DNA from: Streptomyces yatensis
GTDB taxonomy: Bacteria; Actinomycetota; Actinomycetes; Streptomycetales; Streptomycetaceae
Assembly: GCF_018069625.1 (NCBI RefSeq)
Contig: NZ_CP072941.1
Location: 6,944,001 to 7,008,000, forward strand
Length of the DNA: 64,000 bases
Reading direction: 5' to 3'
Shown: positions 25,811-33,550 of the stretch, one piece after another
How positions within the stretch are numbered: position 1 is the stretch's first letter
Layout: each line of letters begins with the position of its first letter
Program-made: the position numbers and the translations under genes
The notes under the pieces: generated by a model
Seen by the model: only the letters and a program-made list of their open reading frames with translations
Told to the model about the DNA's origin: nothing
Database searches by the model: none

Positions 25811-25838
25811 CGATGACAGATTTCAATATCTGTCATCG
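25811..25838. promoter_or_regulatory. Perfect 28-bp dyad operator of the reductase-tetR operon
   Basis: CGATGACAGAT, six-base spacer TTCAAT and the exact complement ATCTGTCATCG make two 11-base arms, 69 bases upstream of the aldo/keto reductase start. The size fits a TetR dimer site, and a TetR gene closes the operon. It could instead be a terminator of the MFS gene ending at 25875, but no T-run follows. Confidence 0.75.
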
Positions 25839-25874
25839 CCTACCAGTCATCAGCCCCTTTCCCTGCGCCCCTCC

Positions 25875-27416
25875 CTACGCCACCGCGCGCGGCAGGCGCA
25901 GGCTCAGCAGCAGGGTCAGCGCGATCGCCGCCAGCTGGGCCGCGAGTGTGATGACCAGCGCGTCGCCCATGCCCATCGACGGCTCCAGGGACAGGAAGAG
26001 CGTGCCGAGCGTCGCCACGCCCAGCGCCAGCGCGGACTGCTGGGTGGTGACCATCACGCCGCTCCCCACTCCGGCCCGCTCGCTCGGCACATCGGCCAGC
26101 ACGATCCGGATCAGCACCGGAAGCTGCAGCCCCTGCCCGAACCCGGCCAGTGCCACCCCCGGCAGCAGCCCGGCCAGCGACAGGCCCTGCCAGTCGCGCC
26201 ATACGGCCACCATCAGCATCGCGATGCCCACGGCCTGGATCAGCCCGCCCGCGGTCACCACACGGCTGCCGAACCGGCCCACCAGGCGCGGACCCATCAG
26301 CGAGGCCACGAAGAACGTCGTGGCCATCGGCGCCAGCGCCAGCCCGGCCTCGACCGGCCCGTACCGCAGGCCCTGCTGCAGCGCGACCGCGATGACGAAC
26401 ATGAAGCCACCGAAGCCGATCGAGAACGGCACCACCATCGGCAGCCCGCGCCGCAGCCCACTCAGCGCGAACAGGCTCGGCGGCAGCAGCGGCGTCCCTC
26501 CCGCCCGGTCGGCGCGCCGCTCCACGACGTAGAACGCGGCGGCCACGAACGGGAACGCGCCCAGCGCCAGCCAGGTCCACAGCGGCCAGCCCGCCGCCCG
26601 CCCCTCGGTCAGCGGCACCATCAGCGTGATCAGCGACAGCGCGAGCAGCACGGTGCCCGGCACGTCCACCGGCGCGGGCCGGTTGGAACGGGTCTCGGGG
26701 ACCGTACGGACCGCGAGGACCAGGCCGATCACCGCGACCGGCACATTGACCAGGAAGACCGCGCGCCACCCGGTGCCCGCGATGTCCGCGGCCACCAGCA
26801 CACCGCCCAGGATCTGCCCCGCGACCATGGACAGACCGGCCGTGGCGCCGTACATGCTCAGCGCGCGGGCGCGGCGCGTCCCGCTGGTCGAGGAGTGGAT
26901 CGTGGCCAGCACCTGGGGCAGCATCAGCGCGGCCGAGGCGCCCTGTGCCACCCGGGCGCCCACCAGGCTCCAGGCGTCCGGCGCGAGCCCGCAGGCCAGC
27001 GAGGTCAGCCCGAAGGCCGCCATCCCGGCGAGGAAGAGCCTGCGCCGTCCGAAGGTGTCGCCCAGCCGGCCGCCGAGGACCAGCAGCACCGCGTAGGCCA
27101 CGCCGTATCCGGCGACGACGAGCTCCAGGACGGCCGGACCGGCGTGGAGATCGTGGTCCATGGTGGGCAGGGCCACGTTGACGATGAAGAAGTCGATCAG
27201 CGGCAGCGCCGCGCCCAGCAACACGGTGAACAGCCCGAGGGGGCTCAGCGCGGGGCCGGAGGAGGTGTGGATGTGCCCGGTGGTCTTCCCGCCGGTGTTC
27301 CCGCCTGTGGTCGTCCCGCCGGTGGTCTTTCCGCCTGTGTTCTTCGTGCCGGTCGTCTTCGCTGCGTCCGGGGCGGCGTTTCTCGTTCGTATCGTGGAAA
27401 TCTGCGTTTCGGTCAC
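25875..27416 (-). CDS. MFS drug transporter, DHA2 (14-helix) family
   Basis: A 513-residue proton-driven exporter. Motif D1 appears as LPLIDFFIVNVALPTM, motif A as GGRLGDTFGRRRLFLAG, motif C-like as GATAGLSMVAGQILGGVL. The cytoplasmic N-terminus has a Thr/Gly-rich run of repeated KTTGG-like units (about 20-48), unusual for the family. GTG 27416 is chosen because it directly begins the conserved polar N-terminus; a longer start at 27488 would cross the operator. Divergent from the MmyB-like regulator at 27518. Confidence 0.88.
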   Translation of the reverse strand: MTETQISTIRTRNAAPDAAKTTGTKNTGGKTTGGTTTGGNTGGKTTGHIHTSSGPALSPLGLFTVLLGAALPLIDFFIVNVALPTMDHDLHAGPAVLELVVAGYGVAYAVLLVLGGRLGDTFGRRRLFLAGMAAFGLTSLACGLAPDAWSLVGARVAQGASAALMLPQVLATIHSSTSGTRRARALSMYGATAGLSMVAGQILGGVLVAADIAGTGWRAVFLVNVPVAVIGLVLAVRTVPETRSNRPAPVDVPGTVLLALSLITLMVPLTEGRAAGWPLWTWLALGAFPFVAAAFYVVERRADRAGGTPLLPPSLFALSGLRRGLPMVVPFSIGFGGFMFVIAVALQQGLRYGPVEAGLALAPMATTFFVASLMGPRLVGRFGSRVVTAGGLIQAVGIAMLMVAVWRDWQGLSLAGLLPGVALAGFGQGLQLPVLIRIVLADVPSERAGVGSGVMVTTQQSALALGVATLGTLFLSLEPSMGMGDALVITLAAQLAAIALTLLLSLRLPRAVA

Positions 27417-27443
27417 GCTTACGAAGATCCGTGGTCGCTCAAG

Positions 27444-27482
27444 CTGGTACCAGAGTGTCTTTATCCTGGTACAAGAAGTACC
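27444..27482. promoter_or_regulatory. Operators between DHA2 pump and XRE regulator
   Basis: CTGGTACCAG (27444-27453) is a perfect palindrome, and GGTAC-AAGAA-GTACC (27468-27482) is a second dyad with the same core. Both lie in the divergent gap, so the MmyB-like regulator probably binds here to control the pump and itself. Confidence 0.65.
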
Positions 27483-27517
27483 TGGCAACCGGCTGAGCCC
27501 TTAGGCACCCTGGAGCC

Positions 27518-28501
27518 ATGACCACGATGGTGCAGGAAGCCACGGCCGGTGCCACGCCCGGCGCCACGGCCCAGAGCAGGAGTGCGGGGGCCGAGATACG
27601 GCGGGGCGAGCTGGCCGCGTTTCTGCGGAGCCGGCGGGAGCGGATCACCCCTGAGCAGGTGGGGCTGCCCCGGGGCCGCCGCCGGCGCACCCCCGGCCTG
27701 CGCCGCGAGGAGGTCGCACAGCTCTCGACCGTCGGCGTGACCTGGTACACGTGGCTGGAGCAGGGCCGCGACATCCATGTCTCGGCGCAGGTCCTCGACG
27801 CCATCGCCCGCGCGCTGATCCTGGACCGCAGCGAGCGCGCCCATCTCTTCGCGCTCGCCGGGACCGTCGATCCGAGCCCGGCGAGCGAGTGCACGGGCGT
27901 TCCGCAGTCGCTGCGGCGCATGCTGGAGCAGCTCGAGCCGTTCCCCGCCTGCGTGCAGAACAGCCGCTTCGACCTGCTCGCCTACAACCGCACCTACCGG
28001 CTGATGATGTGCGACCTGGACGAGGTGCCGCCGGAGGACCGCAACTGCCTGTGGCTGGCCTTCACCCATGACGAGTGGCGTTCGAGCCTGGTGGACCGGG
28101 ACGAGACGATCCGGCTCATGGCGGCCAAGTTCCGCGCCGTCATGGCCGAGCATGTCGCCGAGCCCGCCTGGAAGGCGATGGTGAAGCGGCTGGAGGACGC
28201 CTCGGCGGAGTTCCGGGAGATCTGGGCGCGGCATGAGGTGGTCCGGCCCGGCGACAAGATCAAGGTCTACCGGCAGTCGCAGGTCGGTATCCTCCGGCTG
28301 GCCTCCACGAGCCTGTGGACGGGCCCGAGGCAGGGCCCCAAGCTGCTCACGTACACCCCGGCGGACGCGGAGACGCATGAGCGCCTGGAGCGGCTGCATG
28401 CGCTGGCGCTCGCGGCGGAGGGCGGGGCGGGAGCGGATCCCGTGTCGACGGCCGAGTCGGATCCCGCGTCGACGGCCGAGGCCGCCCCGGCTGCGGTCTG
28501 A
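27518..28501 (+). CDS. MmyB-like XRE transcriptional regulator
   Basis: A 327-residue regulator. The HTH (about 28-95) includes LAAFLRSRRERITPEQVGL, RRTPGLRREEVAQLSTVGVTWYTWLEQGR and a helix with LDAIARAL; this extended form is typical of the MmyB group. The C-terminal ligand-binding domain has the expected LLAYNRTYRLM and LRLASTSLW patterns and is followed by an Ala/Glu-rich tail from a short repeated DPxSTAE segment. It is divergent from the DHA2 pump and probably represses it. Confidence 0.9.
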   Translation: MTTMVQEATAGATPGATAQSRSAGAEIRRGELAAFLRSRRERITPEQVGLPRGRRRRTPGLRREEVAQLSTVGVTWYTWLEQGRDIHVSAQVLDAIARALILDRSERAHLFALAGTVDPSPASECTGVPQSLRRMLEQLEPFPACVQNSRFDLLAYNRTYRLMMCDLDEVPPEDRNCLWLAFTHDEWRSSLVDRDETIRLMAAKFRAVMAEHVAEPAWKAMVKRLEDASAEFREIWARHEVVRPGDKIKVYRQSQVGILRLASTSLWTGPRQGPKLLTYTPADAETHERLERLHALALAAEGGAGADPVSTAESDPASTAEAAPAAV

Positions 28502-28559
28502 CTCGCCGGGGCCGCGGGGCCGCGGGGCCGCGGGGCCGCGGGGCCGCCGTGCGGCGGAT

Positions 28560-29180
28560 CTTTCCCCTCCCCGCCCCTTCCCGTAACCAGGGGCTGCGCC
28601 CCTGGACCCCGTTTCCCGGGGGGCTGCGCCCCTGGACCCCGTTCCTAGGGGCTGCGCCCCGGGGCCCCGTTCCCCCGGGTCGGCCCCTGGACCCCCGTTC
28701 GCTCCGCCCTGGGCCCCGTTCCCAGGGGCTGCGCCCTTGGGGCCCCGCTCCCCGGGGCTCGGGCCCCTGGGCCACGTTCGCTGCGTCCCCGGACCCTGTT
28801 TCCCGGGGCCGCGCCTCTGGCTCCCGTTCCCCCGGGGCTGCGCCCCTGGGCCCCGTTCCCAGGGGCTGCGCCCTTGGGGCCCCGCTCCCCGGGGCTCGGG
28901 CCCTGGGCCACGTTCGCTGCGTCCCCGGACCCTGTTCCCGGGGCCGCGCCTCTGGCTCCCGTTCCCCCGGGGGCTGCGCCCCTGGATCCCGTTCCCGGGG
29001 CTGCGCCCCCTGGGCCCCGTTCCCGGGGCCCAGGATCCCGTTCCCAGGGGCTGCATCCCTGGACCCCGTTCCCCGGGCTGCGCCCCTGGACCCCCTCCGG
29101 GGCGTCCGGCCCGGGGCCGGGGCGGAGCCCCGCCGCGCGGCGGGGCTCCGTGGCGATGTTGTGGGAAGGGGCGGGGAGGG
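28560..29180. repeat. GC-rich intergenic repeat array with inverted ends
   Basis: Between two convergent genes (28501 and 29239) lie 737 bases without a gene. They are filled by degenerate units like GGGGCTGCGCCCCTGG followed by CCCCGTTCCC, each able to form a hairpin. A higher-order unit of about 137 bases is repeated from 28721 and 28858. The array is bounded by CCCCTCCCCGCCCCTTCCCG on the left (about 28564) and its complement on the right (about 29164). Open frames through it are periodic artefacts. A shorter relative is at 60085-60297. Confidence 0.85.
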
Positions 29181-29238
29181 GAACAGCCCGCCGCACGGCG
29201 GCACCGTGCTCAGCGGACGCCCGCCCCCCTCGCGCCAA

Positions 29239-30729
29239 CTACGCCTTCGCGTTCGCCGATGCCCGTCCCGCGGGCGCGCTCTCCTCGAGGAGCGCGGCCG
29301 CGCGTCGGGTCGTCTTCTCGGCCCAGCGGCCCGTGGTCACCATCCCCAGCAGCAGGATGACGGCACCGCATCCGGCGATGATCCACCAGGCCGGACGGGC
29401 GGCGTCCACGAACGCGGCAGCGGCCGCGGGCGAGGCGGCGTGGCCCATGTGGCCCGCCGCCGCCGACGCGGCGCCCGCCGCCAGCACCGCGCCGATGACC
29501 GCGACGCCGAGCGACTGGCCCACCTGGCGGCTGGTGGAGGCCACGGCCGCGGCGACCCCGGCCTGGGAGCGGGGCATCCCGGAGACCGCCGTATTCGTGA
29601 TGGGCGCGTTGACCATGCCGAAGCCGAGGCCGAACATCGCATAGCCGAGCAGCAGCCCGAGATCGGTCGTCTGGACGTCGAAAACGGCGAACAACACCCC
29701 GCTGGCCGTTATGGCCACCCCGGCCACCAGCATCGACGGGCGGGGCCCGCGGGCGCCGACCAGCCGCCCGGACAGCGGCGCGCAGATGAAGCACATGAAC
29801 GCCATGGGCAGCATCCACAGCCCGGCGTGCAGCGCGTCGAGCCCTCGTACGTCCTGCAGATAGAGCGTGTTCATGAAGAGATAGCCGCCGAGCGCCGCGA
29901 AGGCGCACACCGCGACCACCGTCGCCCCGCTGAACGGCGCGCTGTGGAAGAACCGCACATCGATCAGCGGTTCCTCACGCCGCAGCTCGTAGCGGATCAG
30001 CGCGAGGAGCCCCACGGCCGCGATGGCCGCGAAGGTCACGATCAGCGGCGAGTCCCAGCCGCGGTCCGGCGCCTCGATGATCGCGTAGGTGAGGGTGCCC
30101 AGCACCGCGACGACCAGCAGCTGCCCGACGGGGTCGGCCCGGCGCGGCTTGGGGGCACGCGACTCCGGTACGTAGCGGGCGGTGAGGAGCAGCGCCGCGA
30201 TCCCGACCGGAAGGTTTATCCAGAAGATCGAGCGCCAGCCGACGGACTCCACCAGCACGCCGCCCACGATCGGCCCGGCGGCCATGCTGATGCCGACGAC
30301 CCCGCCCCAGACCCCGATGGCGCGGGCCCGTTCCCTGGGCTCGGTGAAGACGTTGGTGATGATCGACATGGCGACGGGGTTCAGCATCGAACCGCCGATC
30401 GCCTGCACCATGCGGAAGATGACCAGCGTCTCCAGGTTGGGCGCGAGGCTGCACAGCCCCGACCCGAGGGTGAAGATCACCAGACCGGTCTGGAAGGTGC
30501 GCTTGCGACCCACCCGGTCGGCCGTCGAGCCCGAGAGCATCAGCAGCGCGGCGAGGACCAGGGTGTACGCGTCGATCGTCCACTGCATCCCGGAGACGGA
30601 GGCGTGCAGATCGCTTCGGATCGACGGCAGGGCGACATTGAGGACGGTGTTGTCGAGGCTGACGAGCAGCAGGCTCATGCAGCAAATCGCCAGCACGAGC
30701 ATGCGCCGCCGATGGCTGAGCTCACGCAT
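29239..30729 (-). CDS. MFS drug transporter, DHA2 (EmrB/QacA-like)
   Basis: A 496-residue 14-helix exporter. Motif D1 LVSLDNTVLNVALPSI is at about 24-39, motif A-type SGSTADRVGRKRTF at about 66-79, and motif C GGVVGISMAAGPIVGGVLVE in helix 5. The N-terminal tail is only 8 residues and the C-terminus is Ala/His-rich. Substrate probably a lipophilic cation or drug. It stands alone, divergent from dusB, with the repeat array after its stop. Confidence 0.9.
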   Translation of the reverse strand: MRELSHRRRMLVLAICCMSLLLVSLDNTVLNVALPSIRSDLHASVSGMQWTIDAYTLVLAALLMLSGSTADRVGRKRTFQTGLVIFTLGSGLCSLAPNLETLVIFRMVQAIGGSMLNPVAMSIITNVFTEPRERARAIGVWGGVVGISMAAGPIVGGVLVESVGWRSIFWINLPVGIAALLLTARYVPESRAPKPRRADPVGQLLVVAVLGTLTYAIIEAPDRGWDSPLIVTFAAIAAVGLLALIRYELRREEPLIDVRFFHSAPFSGATVVAVCAFAALGGYLFMNTLYLQDVRGLDALHAGLWMLPMAFMCFICAPLSGRLVGARGPRPSMLVAGVAITASGVLFAVFDVQTTDLGLLLGYAMFGLGFGMVNAPITNTAVSGMPRSQAGVAAAVASTSRQVGQSLGVAVIGAVLAAGAASAAAGHMGHAASPAAAAAFVDAARPAWWIIAGCGAVILLLGMVTTGRWAEKTTRRAAALLEESAPAGRASANAKA

Positions 30730-30857
30730 GGTTGAACGCTACATCGATACTGTCGGTGCGGCGGTCATAACCGCCCTGTCGGTCCCCCTGGCGGGTGCGG
30801 GACAATAAGAGATCGGCCCGTTCCCTCCACCGTAGTACGCACAAGGAAGCTGACCCC

Positions 30858-32120
30858 ATGACGCAGACGCCGCAGCCGCCGCAGACTCCGCATCAGCCGC
30901 GGGCGCAGCTGCGGATCGGACCGCATATGGTCCAGCCGCCGGTCGTTCTCGCACCGATGGCCGGGATCACCAACGCTCCGTTCCGCACCCTGTGCCGGGA
31001 GTTCTCGGGCGGCAAGGGGCTGTTCGTCAGCGAGATGATCACCACCCGGGCGCTGGTGGAGCGGGACGCCAAGACGATGCGGCTGATCCACTTCGACGGC
31101 AGCGAGAAGCCGCGCTCCATCCAGCTCTACGGGGTGGACCCGATGACCGTCGGCAAGGCCGTCCAGATGATCGTGGACGAGGATCTGGCCGACCATATCG
31201 ACCTCAACTTCGGCTGCCCGGTGCCCAAGGTGACCCGTAAGGGCGGCGGCTCGGCGCTTCCGTACAAGCGGCATCTGCTGCGCTCGATCCTGCGCGAGGC
31301 CGTGACCGCCGCGGGCCCGCTGCCGGTCACCATGAAGATGCGCAAGGGCATCGACGACGACCACATCACCTTCCTCGACGCGGGCCGGATCGCGGTCGAG
31401 GAGGGCGTGACCGCGATCGCCCTGCACGGCCGCACCGCGGCCCAGCACTACGGCGGCACCGCCGACTGGGACGCGATCGCCCGCCTGAAGGAGGCCGTCC
31501 CGGAGATCCCGGTGCTGGGCAACGGCGACATCTGGTCCGCCGACGACGCGGTCCGGATGATGCGCGAGACGGGCTGTGACGGCGTGGTCGTGGGGCGCGG
31601 CTGCCTCGGGCGGCCCTGGCTCTTCGGTGACCTGGTGGCCGCGTTCGAGCCCGGCCAGGAGGGGCCGGTGGACGGCTCCGGGGTGGCGGTGGACGGCTCC
31701 GGGGCGGCGGTGTCCGGCTCCGGGGCGGCGGTGTCCGGCTCCGATGCGCCCGGCTACGCGAGGCCGACGCTCAAGGAGGTCGCGGCGGTGATGCGCCGCC
31801 ACGCCGAGCTGCTCGCAGAGTGGCTGGAGGACGAGGAGCGCGGCGTGATCGACTTCCGTAAGCATGTCGCCTGGTACACCAAGGGCTTCTCGGTCGGCTC
31901 GGAGATGCGCAAGCGGCTGGCGATCACCTCGTCCCTCGCCGAGCTGGACGCCCTGCTGGCCGGGCTGGACCTGGACCAGGAGTGGCCCATCGGCGCCGAC
32001 GGCCCGCGCGGCCGCACCTCGGGCCGCAACCGTGTGGTGCTGCCCGACGGCTGGCTGGACGACCCGTACGACTGCGCGGGGATCGGCGCGGACGCGGAGC
32101 TGGACACCTCGGGCGGCTGA
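30858..32120 (+). CDS. dusB: tRNA-dihydrouridine synthase (DusB type)
   Basis: A 420-residue FMN- and NADPH-dependent enzyme that reduces uridines in tRNA D-loops. The TIM barrel opens LAPMAGITNAPFRTLCRE. The catalytic Cys is in NFGCPVPKVTRKGGGSALP, the flavin phosphate site in VIPVLGNGDIW and GVVVGRGCLGRPW. Between the barrel and the helical domain is a low-complexity insert of four repeated D/S-GSGxAV units (31660-31745), not part of the usual enzyme. ATG 30858 has AAGGAAG upstream. Confidence 0.93.
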   Translation: MTQTPQPPQTPHQPRAQLRIGPHMVQPPVVLAPMAGITNAPFRTLCREFSGGKGLFVSEMITTRALVERDAKTMRLIHFDGSEKPRSIQLYGVDPMTVGKAVQMIVDEDLADHIDLNFGCPVPKVTRKGGGSALPYKRHLLRSILREAVTAAGPLPVTMKMRKGIDDDHITFLDAGRIAVEEGVTAIALHGRTAAQHYGGTADWDAIARLKEAVPEIPVLGNGDIWSADDAVRMMRETGCDGVVVGRGCLGRPWLFGDLVAAFEPGQEGPVDGSGVAVDGSGAAVSGSGAAVSGSDAPGYARPTLKEVAAVMRRHAELLAEWLEDEERGVIDFRKHVAWYTKGFSVGSEMRKRLAITSSLAELDALLAGLDLDQEWPIGADGPRGRTSGRNRVVLPDGWLDDPYDCAGIGADAELDTSGG

Positions 32121-32242
32121 CCCCCGGCAATCCAGCAATCCAGCCTTCAACAGTCCCGTTGTCCCGGGGCCACACGGGGTCATCGCGGGATAAAGTGTTG
32201 GGCTCGTGGTCGCGGTGGGATCTGGACGATCTGGGGGGATCG

Positions 32243-33550
32243 GTGACAAGCGTCGTCTTCGTCCACGGCACGGGGGTCCGGGCCAAGTCGTACGAGAAGA
32301 GCTTCGCGCGGGTCGTGAGCGGCCTGGGGCGGGTGAGAGCCGATATCCGGGTCGCCCGCTGCCTCTGGGGCGAGCGGCATGGAGCGTCGCTGGGGCTGGA
32401 CGGGGTGTCGATCCCGGTGCGGGCCAAGAGCCGCGGCGTCGGCGGTGACGCGCTGCTGGACGAGGACGATCCGCTGGCCGTATGGGCGCTGCTGGAGGTG
32501 GATCCGCTCGCCGAGCTGCGGGAGTTCGCGGCGGCGGCGAAGGCGCGGCGCGGCCAGGGCGCGCGGGCCGGTTTCGCCCCCGGCCGTCAGGACCCCTGGC
32601 AGGTCGTCGCCGATACGGCGCGCGGGCTGAGCCTGGAGGCGGTGACCGGCGGCGGGGGAAACATGGAGGCGGTGACCAGGGGCGAGGGGAGCCTGGAGGC
32701 GGTGACCGGCGGCGGGGGGAGCCTGGACGCGCTGGTGTCCGACCTCGCCCCGCACCTCCGCACGGCCGGTGGCCGCGTGGCCCAGGAGATCTCCCGCACC
32801 CTGGGCGGTACGCCGCCCGCCGACGGTATCGAGCCGATCGCGGCCCGCGCCGTGTACGCCCTGGCCGTCCAGCGGGCCGAGGGCCCGCACGGCGACGAGG
32901 AGCCGCTCGCGGTGGACGGCGCCGACCGGGACACCGTCGTTGGCGCGCTCACCGCTCAATTGGGCGGCCGCGACCGGGGCGGATTCGCCGCCCGCGCCGC
33001 GCAGGGCATCGCCGTACGGGCGCTCAACTCCTACCTCTCGCCGCTGTCTTCGCTGGCCCATACCTTCCGCGGCGGGATCACCAAGGGATCCGTCCCGGCC
33101 AGTGGCGACATCCTCCGCTACCAGGTGCGCGGCGCCGGGGTGCGCGCCGCGATCCGGGAGGCGGTGCGCGCTGAGATCGCGTCAGGGGGCGGCCCGGTGG
33201 TGCTGCTCGCGCACAGCCTCGGCGGTATCGCCTGCGTCGATCTGCTCGCCGAGCCCGATCCACCCGCCGGGGTGGACCTGCTGGTGACGGTCGGCTCGCA
33301 GGCGCCGTTCCTCTACGAGCTGGACGCGCTCACCGCGCTGCGCCGCGGCGAGCCGCTGCCCGCCGCCTTCCCCCGCTGGATCAACGTCTACGACGAGCAG
33401 GATCTGCTCGGTTTCGTCGGGGAGAAGGTCTTCCCCGACCGGGTCACCGATCTGCGCGTCAACACCCGCCAGCCCTTCCCGCGCGCCCACACCTCGTACT
33501 TCGCCCACCAGCGGCTGTACGAACTGCTGGCCCCGGAGCTGCCGAAGTGA
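32243..33550 (+). CDS. Alpha/beta hydrolase, first gene of the VMAP/caspase operon
   Basis: A 435-residue hydrolase without signal peptide. It starts with the oxyanion strand SVVFVHGTGVRAKS and has the nucleophile elbow VLLAHSLGGIAC with Ser325. LVTVGSQAPFLYEL and the late PRAHTSYFAHQRLYE His region complete a lipase/esterase-like fold. A long insertion (about 40-290) includes three tandem 10-residue units of the LEAVTGGGGS type (32634-32735). GTG 32243 follows GGGGGG. The stop overlaps the GTG of the caspase-like gene (GTGA), so the products are made together. A possible second effector or signal-processing enzyme of that system. Confidence 0.8.
   Translation: MTSVVFVHGTGVRAKSYEKSFARVVSGLGRVRADIRVARCLWGERHGASLGLDGVSIPVRAKSRGVGGDALLDEDDPLAVWALLEVDPLAELREFAAAAKARRGQGARAGFAPGRQDPWQVVADTARGLSLEAVTGGGGNMEAVTRGEGSLEAVTGGGGSLDALVSDLAPHLRTAGGRVAQEISRTLGGTPPADGIEPIAARAVYALAVQRAEGPHGDEEPLAVDGADRDTVVGALTAQLGGRDRGGFAARAAQGIAVRALNSYLSPLSSLAHTFRGGITKGSVPASGDILRYQVRGAGVRAAIREAVRAEIASGGGPVVLLAHSLGGIACVDLLAEPDPPAGVDLLVTVGSQAPFLYELDALTALRRGEPLPAAFPRWINVYDEQDLLGFVGEKVFPDRVTDLRVNTRQPFPRAHTSYFAHQRLYELLAPELPK

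Noticed and set aside
28560..29240. Long Pro/Gly/Arg-rich open reading frames through the GC-rich array on both strands
   Set aside because: They arise from the periodicity of hairpin repeats, lack ribosome sites and have biased repetitive translations in every frame.
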